Positions 8,731 through 18,133 of a stretch of 64,000 nt of DNA are shown here, piece by piece. Location of the stretch: the NCBI GenBank assembly GCA_003279565.1, contig QCHN01000001.1, forward strand, positions 62,001 to 126,000. Reading direction: 5' to 3'. Made by a program: the position numbers and the translations under genes. The notes below the pieces were generated by a model. That model saw only the letters and a program-made list of their open reading frames with translations. It searched no databases and had not been told where the DNA came from. Numbering within the stretch: the stretch's first letter is position 1; each line of letters starts with the position of its first letter. This stretch comes from Prochlorococcus sp. AG-402-C09. GTDB taxonomy: Bacteria > Cyanobacteriota > Cyanobacteriia > PCC-6307 > Cyanobiaceae.

Positions 8731-9021
8731 ATGTCATTTGAAGATGAGGGAACAAAAAAAAAATTATCAATGTCTAGGAAAGTTACCAACATGAAAGATA
8801 TAGAAGCTTTTAAAAAAAATATTAAGAAATTAAGTTATGAAGAATCTATCTCTGAATTGGAATGTATTTTAACAAATGTACAAGATGAAAATATTTCACT
8901 AGATAAAATTCAAATTAATTATATCAAAGGTCATTTACTTCTTAAACATTGCGAGGAAATGCTGCAATTTGTAGAACAAGAGATTAATGAAATTAATCCT
9001 TCGTTTTTTAAAATAGATTGA
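8731..9021 (+). CDS. xseB: Exodeoxyribonuclease VII small subunit
   Basis: This 96-residue helical protein contains LSYEESISELECIL and a Gln/Glu-rich second helix with GHLLLKHCEEML, the XseB pattern. An N-terminal extension of about 30 residues is unusual for this family; translation may start later, at the Met of MKDIEAF. It lies 27 bases after xseA in the same direction, as in most bacteria. XseB wraps the large subunit and controls its nuclease activity. It converges on the zinc-ribbon gene, with only two bases between the stops. Confidence 0.85.
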   Translation: MSFEDEGTKKKLSMSRKVTNMKDIEAFKKNIKKLSYEESISELECILTNVQDENISLDKIQINYIKGHLLLKHCEEMLQFVEQEINEINPSFFKID

Positions 9022-9023
9022 TT

Positions 9024-9353
9024 TTATAAATTAATTTCTTCTGATTTTATATCAATTGTTGCTGCACTTGCTGGGATGTTTTCGAGAATATCCTTGCTAG
9101 TTGTTTTATTTTTTCCACATATTGGACAACTAATTTGACTATTGAAAAAGCTTGATCCACAACTATCACAAGTTTGTATTGTTGATTGTATTTTTTTCCA
9201 GGAAAACCATCCAATTCCTCCTAATATTAATGGTATTAATGCCATGAAAAGGAATATTCCACCTGCTAAATCAATAATAAATTTCCCAGCTGGTGTAGGA
9301 AAAATAATAAGTAAAATAAGGACCATCCAAATTAATGAAGATGGCTTATTCAT
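9024..9353 (-). CDS. Two-span membrane protein with a zinc ribbon
   Basis: The 109-residue protein has two hydrophobic segments (about residues 7-22 and 28-48), then a rubredoxin-like zinc ribbon with CDSCG and CPICG pairs at about 62-79, and a polar tail. The two CxxC pairs separated by about 11 residues support metal binding. This is a conserved-looking cyanobacterial architecture without an assigned role. It is convergent with xseB, and its start is isolated by about 60 bases from brkB. Confidence 0.7.
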   Translation of the reverse strand: MNKPSSLIWMVLILLIIFPTPAGKFIIDLAGGIFLFMALIPLILGGIGWFSWKKIQSTIQTCDSCGSSFFNSQISCPICGKNKTTSKDILENIPASAATIDIKSEEINL

Positions 9354-9415
9354 AAGTATTTAAGAGATTTACCAATATATTATAATTTAAATTTTGTTGC
9401 TTGTTTCATTGATGT

Positions 9416-10330
9416 TTAAACGTATCGATTGCGACGCATGCTTGCTATTACAACGCTCCAGCATTGACCAAAATAAATAATCACTCCTACCATCCAAACC
9501 CAAAGAGTCAAAACCAAGACTCCTCCGATGAATCCATAAGCTTGAAACCTTGAACCCAAAGAGAGGATACTTCTACTAACTGCTAAATTTAGAATAGTTA
9601 GCAAAGTTCCAATCATAAAAGCACCAGGTATTAGTGGTTTCAAAGGCACTCTTCTGCTTGGTAGTAGACCCTGTAAAAGTAGAGCCATAGTTGAAAAGCC
9701 TATTAATGGAAGCATGAATTGCCCAACTTGAAGAACGGGTATCTTTGACATCGCACTCGCAATCCAAGGTGTTGTATTTGCTAATTCTTCCAAAACGGCG
9801 CCAGGAATCATACGAATATTTGCACTAATTTGATCTATGACCATTAAAAAACCAACTAATAGAACTACAAAAAAAGCTTCTATTCGGTTTCTGATAAATC
9901 TAAATGCTTGAATTTTAAGTGGATCTGGTTTTGATTTAACTGGTAGAACATCCTCCCATAATCTATCTGCTCCTCGTTGAAGTGTTAGATAGGCATTGCC
10001 AGCAGTGATCATTAAGAACATTGCTCCAAGTATTCCAGCTCCAAATCCTTGATTGACTAATTTTATTAGAGTTGAATCGACTAGGCCAACAACTGATGGG
10101 GGTAAAACTTGAGCAGCCAGAGCAATGATTTGTTGATCTAAGCCTTGCTGTTTTCCTAAAAACCATGATGCAACTGATAGAGATATAAGTAATATTGGAA
10201 AAAATGACTGAAGAGTGTAGTAAGCAAATGCTGCGCTTAAATCTACACAATCACACTTAGACCATCTTTCATAAGCTTTCCAGAGGCTACTAAAAAACCA
10301 CCTTGCTTTTTGACTCCAGTTCAAGCCCAC
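9416..10330 (-). CDS. YihY/BrkB-family inner membrane protein
   Basis: The 304-residue protein has six hydrophobic segments and the family-typical opening DLSAAFAYYTLQSFFPILL at about residues 30-48. A middle RFIRNRIEAFFVVLL stretch and a late YGFIGGVLVLTLWVWMVGVIIYFG span also fit. The function of the family is not established; it is not an RNase BN. The start is GTG 10330. A 38-codon frame upstream overlaps this start by ten bases (separate entry), so translational coupling is possible. It is followed by the zinc-ribbon gene on the same strand. Confidence 0.87.
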   Translation of the reverse strand: MGLNWSQKARWFFSSLWKAYERWSKCDCVDLSAAFAYYTLQSFFPILLISLSVASWFLGKQQGLDQQIIALAAQVLPPSVVGLVDSTLIKLVNQGFGAGILGAMFLMITAGNAYLTLQRGADRLWEDVLPVKSKPDPLKIQAFRFIRNRIEAFFVVLLVGFLMVIDQISANIRMIPGAVLEELANTTPWIASAMSKIPVLQVGQFMLPLIGFSTMALLLQGLLPSRRVPLKPLIPGAFMIGTLLTILNLAVSRSILSLGSRFQAYGFIGGVLVLTLWVWMVGVIIYFGQCWSVVIASMRRNRYV

Positions 10331-10437
10331 TTTGGTTTTAGAGTATTTACTATTACGCTACCTCGTGAGGAGAAGATTTCTCTTGGTTGAATCGGTAGAT
10401 TTAAAATTGTAGATTGTTTTTTTGGAGCTGATTTCAT
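10321..10437 (-). CDS. Possible 38-codon leader gene overlapping the brkB-like start
   Basis: An ATG at 10437 opens a frame that ends with TGA at 10321-10323, inside the first codons of the BrkB-like gene. The peptide begins MKSAPKKQSTILNLPIQ and ends LKPKWA; it is basic and matches nothing I know. No Shine-Dalgarno sequence is visible before its ATG. The overlap geometry resembles translational coupling, but a frame of this length can occur by chance, so this is only a candidate. Confidence 0.25.
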   Translation of the reverse strand: MKSAPKKQSTILNLPIQPREIFSSRGSVIVNTLKPKWA

Positions 10438-10466
10438 TATTTATTGAACAAAAAGCAAATAATAAA

Positions 10467-11285
10467 TTAACTATCTTGGATTAATGCTGAAGCCCAAGGA
10501 AGCATGTTGTTTAATTGATCTTCAGAGGATGCTGTTAGCAAAGGAAAATTCACAGAAGTAAGATCAGTTCCAGAGATAATATCTTTTGGATTGGTTTCCA
10601 ACCAATTGATGAGACAGTTAAGTTCTTCAAGTATTAACCAAGCAGCTGCAACATCCCAGATTTTTGGTGTTGCTTCCAACGCAGCAATGGTTTGACCTAT
10701 GGCAACACTAGTCATATTTAGACTTGAAACCCCAAGTAATCTGATTTTTCCTGGGAAAGACTGCTCTGGCTTCATTTGTAAAACTTTAATGGACCGGCTA
10801 CATAGAGAAATGCAATCACTATTTTTTTTGAAACGAGATTCAGGCTTCAGTGGCTTGTTATTTAGCCAAACTCCTTTTCCTCTGATAGCAAAAATTCTTT
10901 TTTTCAGAGCTGGTATATCAAGAAAGGCTGTCTCAGGTTCCCCATTGGTAAAACGTGCTATTGATATTGCCCAGTAGGGTATTCCTGCAGCAAAATTAGT
11001 TGTGCCATCTAGCGGGTCAACTACCCAATATTCACTGGAGTTAGGAATTGACTTCTTACCTTCTTCACTCAGGACGCCTTCTCCGGGAGCTATTTTGGCT
11101 AAACCTTGAACTATCGTTTTATCACTCCACCTATCACATTCTGTAATAAGTGTTCCATCAGGTTTTATATCAGAGTTGATTTGCCCAAAATCTTGAAGTT
11201 GACGTCTTCCCACCTCATCAACTAGATGATGAATTGAAATTAGTTGAGCATTGCTCAGGGGTTTAGATATTGGGTTCTGATTCAT
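10467..11285 (-). CDS. Inositol monophosphatase-family phosphatase
   Basis: The 272-residue soluble protein has the Mg2+-binding motif WVVDPLDGTTNF near residue 85, an upstream EE pair in GVLSEEG near 67, and the second family motif WDVAAAWLILEE near 210. Members include SuhB, histidinol phosphatase and PAP phosphatases; the exact substrate cannot be read from the sequence. It precedes the BrkB-like gene on the minus strand with about 136 bases between them, and follows the TolC-like gene closely. Confidence 0.88.
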   Translation of the reverse strand: MNQNPISKPLSNAQLISIHHLVDEVGRRQLQDFGQINSDIKPDGTLITECDRWSDKTIVQGLAKIAPGEGVLSEEGKKSIPNSSEYWVVDPLDGTTNFAAGIPYWAISIARFTNGEPETAFLDIPALKKRIFAIRGKGVWLNNKPLKPESRFKKNSDCISLCSRSIKVLQMKPEQSFPGKIRLLGVSSLNMTSVAIGQTIAALEATPKIWDVAAAWLILEELNCLINWLETNPKDIISGTDLTSVNFPLLTASSEDQLNNMLPWASALIQDS

Positions 11286-11302
11286 TTTTATTCAGTTAAA
11301 AG

Positions 11303-12880
11303 CTATAGCTGACATAGAGGAATTAAATTAGATTCATAGAGATTTGATTTATCTTCTAAATCCTTTGGATTTTGTTGATTGACTTTTATATCACATGGTT
11401 TGATGTTATCTAAGCCAGTTTGTCTACTTAAATCAGCTAATAAGGTGTTATAGCTTGTGACAGAAATAATATATCGAACTTCGGAATCAGTTAAATCTCT
11501 TTGGTTGTTTACAACTTCTCGTTGTGTCGTAATACCTGATTTATATCTAAGCTTGGCAAGTCTAAGAGACTCTCTAGCAGATAAAACTTCTATATAAGAA
11601 GCCGAAATATTTAGTTTGGAAGATTCTAACTTGAAGAATACCTCTTCAACTTCTTTTCTGATTTGAGCTCTTCTTAAAGCAAAACTTAACTTTGATTCTT
11701 TTGCTTTACTTTTGTTATATTTATATAAAGATTTTGAATTGCCTCCATCAAAAATAAACCATGTTGCATTGAGCCCAATGGTGTTAGAAAAATTTGAAGA
11801 TTTATTGTTAGTATTTGGAGAAATTTGATTTAATTCACCTTTTGCAAAAGAAGACGTAGATGTATTTACTATGCTTAATCTTGGTTGGCCAGCAGCAAGT
11901 GCAGCATTGGCATTGTTGTTATTAATTGATATATCTAATAAAATATTATCAAGCTCTTCTCGTGCATTATAAGCTGCAATAATACTATCTTCTAATGATA
12001 AATCCCACAAACCTAATACTTTGGTTTTTGAACCAATTAATGGTGTTACATTTTCTGGAAAATTAAGTATTTCAGCAAGAGATCTTTGACCAATTTTTTG
12101 CTCTCCTGATTTAATATTAAATAACTGCTGATCTCTCGCTAATTGTGTTTTAGCTTCTAGAACTTCCAATTTTGTACCAACACCTGATTCAAACCTGATT
12201 TCTGCATCTCTTAATCCAATTTCTGAGGATTCAATCGATTTATTTGCTACTTTTATTTCTTCATTGGCCTTTTGTAAATTGAAGTAGCGTCTTTTAGCTT
12301 CTAATTTTAAATCTCTTAACATTATTGAATAGGTGTATTTTGATTTTTCCAAACTATCTCGAGCTGAGGCTATCTCAGGAACTCTTGCAGGATTAATTAA
12401 ATCCCATTTAACTTGCGCATTTAGAGAAGAGCTCCATTGCTTACTAGAAGTGTCTTTTATTAAACTTGACTCATTGTAATTATTAGATGAAAAATATTGA
12501 GGAATGCCATTAGCTGTTAGGTTTAATGTTGGGTACCAAGAGGATAAAGCCCTTTTCAATATTGACTTAGCTTGGTCAATTCTTTCTAAATAAATTTTGA
12601 TCGTTCGATTGTTATTGATAAGAATTTTTTCTAATTGATCGAGAGTAATAGTTTTATAGGTTTTTACTAATACTTCTTGCTTTCTAGAGGGTAGAGAAAG
12701 ATCAATTGGAGAATTTAATGTATATAAGAGCCCGTGTTTTTTTTGACTTTGATTTTTATTTAAATCTTCTTGAAATCTTACTTTAGAAATTATTTTTTGC
12801 GAACTTGTAGCCCATAAAGGGTTTATTCCAGATATGAACAAACCTGCAAAGATTAGGAATTTTCTCTTCACTCTCCTCAT
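11303..12880 (-). CDS. TolC-family outer membrane efflux protein
   Basis: This 525-residue protein begins with a signal peptide (about residues 5-25, ending PLWATS). It contains two repeats of the outer membrane efflux domain with long coiled-coil helices, such as SARDSLEKSKYTYSIMLRDL and YIEVLSARESLRLAKLRYKSG. TolC proteins form the trimeric exit duct for type I secretion and RND pumps. The inner membrane partners are not in this neighbourhood. It lies 18 bases before the IMPase-family gene and 38 bases after the DUF512 gene, all on the minus strand. Confidence 0.88.
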   Translation of the reverse strand: MRRVKRKFLIFAGLFISGINPLWATSSQKIISKVRFQEDLNKNQSQKKHGLLYTLNSPIDLSLPSRKQEVLVKTYKTITLDQLEKILINNNRTIKIYLERIDQAKSILKRALSSWYPTLNLTANGIPQYFSSNNYNESSLIKDTSSKQWSSSLNAQVKWDLINPARVPEIASARDSLEKSKYTYSIMLRDLKLEAKRRYFNLQKANEEIKVANKSIESSEIGLRDAEIRFESGVGTKLEVLEAKTQLARDQQLFNIKSGEQKIGQRSLAEILNFPENVTPLIGSKTKVLGLWDLSLEDSIIAAYNAREELDNILLDISINNNNANAALAAGQPRLSIVNTSTSSFAKGELNQISPNTNNKSSNFSNTIGLNATWFIFDGGNSKSLYKYNKSKAKESKLSFALRRAQIRKEVEEVFFKLESSKLNISASYIEVLSARESLRLAKLRYKSGITTQREVVNNQRDLTDSEVRYIISVTSYNTLLADLSRQTGLDNIKPCDIKVNQQNPKDLEDKSNLYESNLIPLCQL

Positions 12881-12917
12881 AGTTATAAGAAAAACTGAGA
12901 TGGATTTTATAAAGCAA

Positions 12918-14267
12918 TTATGCTTTATAAAGTGCTTTGTTCACGATGTCATCTGCATCATGGACAATTCTTATAGATACATTAAGTGACGAAGAGAGCT
13001 CTTGAAGGGTCATGTCATCAAGAAAGATTTTTTCACCTTGCCTTAGCATGACCGATGGTAGAAGCAACTCATCGCCCAACTCTTTTCCTTGCAGCCCTTT
13101 TATCAAGTCTTGACCTGTTAGCAGGCCTGTCACGATTTGTTCTTGACCCCAATAAGGACTTGGAATTCCGTAAAAATACAATGTAAAATTATTTATTTTA
13201 TTGAGTCTTTGGCTAGGTTTCTGTAATTCATTCTCAACCAGTTTTCCAACAACCCAGCTGCAGGTTCTTTTTTTATTAATCTTGATGGGAAGATTTCTTG
13301 TCGCTTCATCCATCGCTTTAAGAAAACTGCGAATACTTCCTACTCCATTCTCTTTTTGAGGTAAATCTTCATAAGAATTGAGAGAAGGCAATGACTGCTT
13401 CGCTATTAAATACCATTCGTCAGATAACCAGGCAAAACGGGAACCTATTGATTTATAAAATTTTCTCTGCATTGGCTCAATTTGATTGATGACTTTTGTT
13501 GCACAATCAGAATTTACGGGTATTAGACCATCATTACTGGGTCGAAACCTTGTTAACCCAACTGGTACTACTGCTGCTGAAAGGACTACCGGAAAATCTC
13601 CTTGTGCAAAACTAAATAGATCATTAATAGTTTGTTCTAAAGCTTTCCCGTCATTTATTTCAGGGCAAACAACAATTTGAGCATGAATTTGTATTCTTTT
13701 TTCTGAGAACCAAGCTAACTGATTTAAAAGGTCAATAGCTTTTGGATTTCTTAGTAATTTCGACCTTAAAGAAGGTTCTGTTGCATGTACTGAAACAAAT
13801 AAAGGTGTAAGTCTTTGTTGATCAATTCTAAGCCAGTCTTCCTCGGAGAGATTTGTAAGTGTTAAGTAAGAACCATATAAAAAACTTAGCCTATAGTCGT
13901 CATCTTTTAGATATAAGCTTTTTCTTTTCCCTGATGGCTGTTGGTCAATAAAACAAAATGGACATTGATTATTACATTGTTTTAAACCATCAAACAAAGC
14001 TTCAGTAAAAGAAATTCCTAACTCGTCGTCATAATCTTTTTCGATGTCAATTGTATGTGTTTTACCTTTTTCATCTAATACTGTTAGTTGAATACTTTCT
14101 TCAGCAATGAGAATTTTGTAATCAATCAGATCTCTTGGTTTTACACCATTAATACTAATTAATTGATCTCCAACTTCAAATCCAAGTTCATCGCCTATTG
14201 AACCTTCTTCGATAGAAGCAACAACAGCAGGTTTTATTTTGTTTTTATTTACCTTTACTGTGCCCAT
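12918..14267 (-). CDS. Cyanobacterial Fe-S protein: PDZ, radical-SAM-like and DUF512 domains
   Basis: The protein has an N-terminal PDZ-like domain (about 10-70, with VASIEEGSIGDELGFEVGD). Next comes the cysteine motif Cys98-x3-Cys102-x2-Cys105 (CNNQCPFCF), expected to hold a 4Fe-4S cluster, and then a DUF512 C-terminal region. This matches the family annotated as a putative cyanobacterial FeS oxidoreductase; its reaction is unknown. Its 449 residues are normal. The ATG at 14267 follows a region with a strong inverted repeat about 60 bases upstream. Confidence 0.88.
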   Translation of the reverse strand: MGTVKVNKNKIKPAVVASIEEGSIGDELGFEVGDQLISINGVKPRDLIDYKILIAEESIQLTVLDEKGKTHTIDIEKDYDDELGISFTEALFDGLKQCNNQCPFCFIDQQPSGKRKSLYLKDDDYRLSFLYGSYLTLTNLSEEDWLRIDQQRLTPLFVSVHATEPSLRSKLLRNPKAIDLLNQLAWFSEKRIQIHAQIVVCPEINDGKALEQTINDLFSFAQGDFPVVLSAAVVPVGLTRFRPSNDGLIPVNSDCATKVINQIEPMQRKFYKSIGSRFAWLSDEWYLIAKQSLPSLNSYEDLPQKENGVGSIRSFLKAMDEATRNLPIKINKKRTCSWVVGKLVENELQKPSQRLNKINNFTLYFYGIPSPYWGQEQIVTGLLTGQDLIKGLQGKELGDELLLPSVMLRQGEKIFLDDMTLQELSSSLNVSIRIVHDADDIVNKALYKA

Positions 14268-14650
14268 TTATGCTTCTTGAATTGTTTTTATACTTTTCTG
14301 GTAGCGTGAAAAAAATCAATTGATGTTGAAAATTTAATTATATTGAAAATATAATTAAATTTTCAACAAAAAGTAATTTAAAGGCTTGTTTAAAGCATCT
14401 CTATTTCTAATGATTAAGAAACTGTATCTTGAAAAGCATTGCAATTATTAAAAAAAAGAAGTTTTTAAGAATTTTTCTTTTAACTTTCATATTTGTATTC
14501 TGAAGTCATTTTGGTTTGGGTATCGACTTAAAGGTAAATTCATAGAAGGTTGAGCTGAAAACCAACTCAGTTTTATTAATTCTGATTTACTCAAACAATC
14601 CCACCAAACCCATCAATAAAGAAACGTCCTATCTTTCGAAGTCAAGGACA
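14268..14650. other. 383-base divergent intergenic region
   Basis: This spacer separates the minus-strand DUF512 gene from the plus-strand DUF3120-like gene and is long for this compact genome. It contains the 43-base hairpin at 14325-14367 and a weaker potential stem (TGAG/CTCA) near 14550-14570 followed by a T-rich stretch. I see no open frame of useful length, tRNA or known riboswitch in it. It must hold both divergent promoters and could hide a small RNA. Confidence 0.5.
14325..14367. repeat. Perfect 19-bp inverted repeat, strong AT-rich hairpin
   Basis: The arm GTTGAAAATTTAATTATAT (14325-14343) is followed by a five-base loop and then its exact reverse complement (14349-14367). Nineteen contiguous pairs is far beyond chance in a 380-base spacer. 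It lies between the divergent DUF512 gene (minus) and the DUF3120-like gene (plus), so it is not at a 3' end. On the minus strand it is followed by a T-run within 15 bases, so it could be an attenuator, a 5' UTR element or the end of an unseen short transcript. Confidence 0.85.
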
Positions 14651-15310
14651 TTGCAATTTTGGGCTAGCACAATGGTTGTCCTGCCGGTTTTTGTTCAGGC
14701 TCCATGGGTTCATGTGTTTCCTTTTTCAGCTTTTTTATTTAGTTTCATTATATTTTTTGTTGGATTTTATTTACTCAAATTTTGTGGTGATAGGTGGTCG
14801 TCTGTTGGCTCTCTATTGGTTGGTGTGAGTTGGAGCTGGTTAGGAGGATGTCTTTTTTGGGGATGGTTAAGAGCTCATCCAGTGTGGCATTTGCCTGTTG
14901 AGTCAATAGCCTTGCCAATAGCAGTAAGCCTTTTAAAGACTCGATGGGGAATTGGAGCCAGTTTCTATTTGGCATCTTTACTAGGCACTGCTTTTACTGA
15001 CTTGATGATTGTTTTAACAGGTGTCATGAAGGCTTGGCCCGAAGTTGTTGATGCTCCTTTTTCAGAAGCCTCCAAAATGTTGAGTTACACGGCGGAACAA
15101 TTATTGGCACCTTTTTCTTTATTGGCAATTTTTATTGCAGCACTTTTAATAATTTTGATTGCAAATTGGATGAATCAAAAATCAAAAAGTGAATCATTTT
15201 CATCTGATGCTTGGCTTGTATCAAGTTCAGCTTTGACAACGACCTTGTGGGTTGATGGTTTATTTTTTGCGACCACATTGATTCAGCCTCAATTAAGTGG
15301 ATTGATCTAA
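14651..15310 (+). CDS. Multi-span membrane protein, DUF3120-like
   Basis: The 219-residue protein has about six hydrophobic segments and the conserved-looking block WSWLGGCLFWGWLRAHPVWH near residues 57-76, followed by PVESIALP. From memory this fits DUF3120, a cyanobacteria-specific membrane family often found before nadB; its function is unknown. The first possible start is TTG 14651, with ATG 14672 as an equally plausible start that removes seven residues. It ends 13 bases before the nadB ATG, so the two are probably co-transcribed. Confidence 0.7.
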   Translation: MQFWASTMVVLPVFVQAPWVHVFPFSAFLFSFIIFFVGFYLLKFCGDRWSSVGSLLVGVSWSWLGGCLFWGWLRAHPVWHLPVESIALPIAVSLLKTRWGIGASFYLASLLGTAFTDLMIVLTGVMKAWPEVVDAPFSEASKMLSYTAEQLLAPFSLLAIFIAALLIILIANWMNQKSKSESFSSDAWLVSSSALTTTLWVDGLFFATTLIQPQLSGLI

Positions 15311-15323
15311 AAACAAATATTTT

Positions 15324-17024
15324 ATGGACTTAAATACTGGATTTAATAAAAATGATATTTACTCAATTAATTGGGATGTAATTGTTATTGGAGCAGGAGC
15401 TGCGGGTTTGATGTCTTCTCTTGAATTACCATCAAATCTGAAAATTTTATTGTTAAACCGTAATACCAGTAAGCGTTCTTCCAGTAGATGGGCACAAGGA
15501 GGAATGGCTGCTGTTACTCGAATTGAAGATAGTGAGGAGATTCATGCTTTGGACACCATTAAAGCTGGGGCAGGTCTTTGTGATAATGAAGCAGTTAAGA
15601 TGTTTGTTAAGAGTGCTCCGGGATTAGTAGATAGACTTTTGAAACTAGGTATGGAATTTGATAGAACCTCTGGAAAGTTATCTACAACTCTTGAGGCTGC
15701 TCATACTCATAGAAGAGTTCTTCATGTTCAAGATAGAACTGGGAAGGCATTGGTTGATGTTCTGAATGAGCAAGTTGATCAAAGACAAAATGTTCTGCAT
15801 AAAAGGGGAATAAGAGTTACTCAGATTTGGGTTGAGCAAGGAAGATGTTTAGGGGTACAAGTTCTAGATGGACCAGCCTTGCGTTGGATAAAATCAAAGG
15901 CAGTTGTTTTAGCTACTGGTGGCGGTGGCCATTTATTTGCAAATACAACAAATCCAACTCAAGCAGCAGGTGAGGGCATTGCTATAGCTTGGCGGGCTGG
16001 AGCTCTAATAGAAGATCTCGAATTTTTTCAGTTTCATCCAACTGCTCTGAAGTTGGATAATGCGCCTTCGTTTTTAATTTCTGAAGCTTTAAGGGGAGAG
16101 GGTGCAGTTTTAGTGGATTCATTCGGAGATAGCCCTGTAGATAATCTTGAAGGGAAAGATCTTGCACCAAGAGATCAAGTCAGCAGGGCATTATTTAAAG
16201 CTATGCAAAAGCAAAAAGTTGATCACATTTGGCTTGATGTTAAATCTATTGATGTTGAGGATATAGAAGCGCGCTTTCCTTCGATTTTTCAAAGGTGTAG
16301 AGAGCTTGGCTTAGAACCTTTAAATGAATTAATCCCAGTAGCTCCATCTGCCCATTATTGGATGGGTGGTGTCGCTACAAACTTGAAGGCACAAACAAAT
16401 ATTAAAGGACTTTTTGCTATTGGTGAAGTGGCATGCACTGGACTGCATGGTGCAAATAGGCTTGCAAGTAATTCATTGATGGAATGTTTAGTGTTTGCAA
16501 ATCAAATGAGGAATATTGAATTCGATGATTCTAAGACTTTTCATATATCAACAAATAATTTAAGTTTTAACAAAGTAAATCTCCGCTTTTCAAAGGGGCA
16601 AGGAACTAAGTATTTAGCAAACGAGATCGAAAAACTGAGACAATTATGCTGGCGTGAGGCAGGAGTTGATCGATCGCAAAAAGGCATGACTTCTGCTCTT
16701 TCCAAAGTTAAACGAGATTATCAAAATCTTTTAAATGAACCCTTATTAAAGTTGGTGTTTTCTCAGCCAAAAGATGTAATTAATGGATTTGATGAAATTG
16801 CTAGGAGAGATCTTAATTTGCTTCTTGATTTGAGTAATCGACAAATGTCAAGTTTGCTTATGTTGGAGGCTTGTTTGTTTCGAGAAGAGAGTAGAGGAGG
16901 TCATTTTAGAGCTGACTTTCCTACTTCAGTTCCTTTTTGGAAATGCCATACTCGTCAAATAAAAGGAAAGAATATTCATACAAGACCTGTTATTGATAAA
17001 GCTGTTGTTTTTAAAAATCTTTAG
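15324..17024 (+). CDS. nadB: L-aspartate oxidase
   Basis: NadB oxidises L-aspartate to iminoaspartate, the first step of de novo NAD synthesis, using FAD. The protein has the dinucleotide fold GAGAAGLM at 23-30, the SSRWAQGGMAA block at 53-63, the catalytic HTHRRVLH near 126, EFFQFHPTAL near 235 and HGANRLASNSLMECL near 377. A helical C-terminal domain follows. Its 566 residues are slightly longer than average. It shares 14 bases of 3' sequence with the convergent VKOR gene. Confidence 0.95.
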   Translation: MDLNTGFNKNDIYSINWDVIVIGAGAAGLMSSLELPSNLKILLLNRNTSKRSSSRWAQGGMAAVTRIEDSEEIHALDTIKAGAGLCDNEAVKMFVKSAPGLVDRLLKLGMEFDRTSGKLSTTLEAAHTHRRVLHVQDRTGKALVDVLNEQVDQRQNVLHKRGIRVTQIWVEQGRCLGVQVLDGPALRWIKSKAVVLATGGGGHLFANTTNPTQAAGEGIAIAWRAGALIEDLEFFQFHPTALKLDNAPSFLISEALRGEGAVLVDSFGDSPVDNLEGKDLAPRDQVSRALFKAMQKQKVDHIWLDVKSIDVEDIEARFPSIFQRCRELGLEPLNELIPVAPSAHYWMGGVATNLKAQTNIKGLFAIGEVACTGLHGANRLASNSLMECLVFANQMRNIEFDDSKTFHISTNNLSFNKVNLRFSKGQGTKYLANEIEKLRQLCWREAGVDRSQKGMTSALSKVKRDYQNLLNEPLLKLVFSQPKDVINGFDEIARRDLNLLLDLSNRQMSSLLMLEACLFREESRGGHFRADFPTSVPFWKCHTRQIKGKNIHTRPVIDKAVVFKNL

Positions 17025-17952
17025 AGTCTTTGTAATTGCTAAGTTCAGCTAATTCCTTTAAGGATTTGACTCCTGAATCAATTGAGCCATTGATTTCCCA
17101 AGAAGGGAAACCTGTTATCCCTTTTATTTCGCAAAGTTCTCTTTGATTATTAAACCCATCTTTTGCACATTCAACTAAATTTAATTTTTCTGAAGCTTCT
17201 TTCCCAAACATTTCTTTTTGATCATGGCAATGTGGACACCAATATGCGTTATACATTACTGCTCCTTCTTTGGTGAGATGTTCAGCGAGCTTTATTGTTT
17301 TGGGAGAACTTATCGCGATTACGGCAGGTGGCATACCTTGGATATTATTTGAAACTTCCTTGGTAGATGGATCAACTGATGATGACCATATTAGTCCTGC
17401 TAAAAGAACTGCTACTGACACAATAAAACCTCTGAAAAATAACTTTCCATAATCTTCCCATCCACCTCCAAATACATTTAATAGTAGAAGTGAAACTGAT
17501 ATAAGACAAGAAAGAAGACAGAAAAAACAGAAAGCTTTAATTTTAAATATCATGATTGAGATTAAAATTAAGCTAAAAATAAAAGTCGATACAGATATAT
17601 AAAAAGATCCCCACCATGCAACTTTTGAGACACTATTTTTTTGGTTTTTTAGAATAGGTATTAATGGGAATATTGCCATTAACAATATTAAAAAATAACT
17701 GATTAAACCTATTAAAGATAATGGAATAGAGTAATTATTTGTTTGAATCAAAGTCCCCCAAGGGCTATTTAAAACTTTATCGCATCCCCCTAATCCACCT
17801 GGACAGTTTAAATTTCCTATTAATCCCCATTTGTTCAATGTTATTGATCCTGTATCAATAACTCCTACGGTTGATAATATAGCTATTATAACTCTCGCCC
17901 ACTTTGAACCCAGATCTTGACGTCGTCGACTTTTTAGTCTTGAAGATCCCAT
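17011..17952 (-). CDS. Vitamin K epoxide reductase-thioredoxin fusion (disulfide bond formation)
   Basis: The protein couples a membrane VKOR domain to a lumenal/periplasmic thioredoxin-like domain. The VKOR part has the loop Cys50 and Cys57 (CPGGLGGC) and the quinone-site pair Cys142-x2-Cys145 within a membrane helix. The thioredoxin part has Cys239-x2-Cys242 (WCPHC). In cyanobacteria and chloroplasts this fusion makes disulfides in exported and thylakoid proteins and passes electrons to quinone. All expected cysteines are present. It overlaps the nadB 3' end by 14 bases. Confidence 0.93.
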   Translation of the reverse strand: MGSSRLKSRRRQDLGSKWARVIIAILSTVGVIDTGSITLNKWGLIGNLNCPGGLGGCDKVLNSPWGTLIQTNNYSIPLSLIGLISYFLILLMAIFPLIPILKNQKNSVSKVAWWGSFYISVSTFIFSLILISIMIFKIKAFCFFCLLSCLISVSLLLLNVFGGGWEDYGKLFFRGFIVSVAVLLAGLIWSSSVDPSTKEVSNNIQGMPPAVIAISSPKTIKLAEHLTKEGAVMYNAYWCPHCHDQKEMFGKEASEKLNLVECAKDGFNNQRELCEIKGITGFPSWEINGSIDSGVKSLKELAELSNYKDSKDF

Positions 17953-18133
17953 GCAAGTGAATTAAGAAGAAATAAATTTATTTATTATTCTAAAGAAAAA
18001 TTCGTGTAAAGCCTGAATAATCTAAATCATTTTCAATGTTCTTTATATTTTAAAAACCATTTAAATATTTGACTGGGTATTAAATATAAACCGCTTTAAC
18101 TAATTTAGTACTAATTAAGAGTGATTTATTTAT

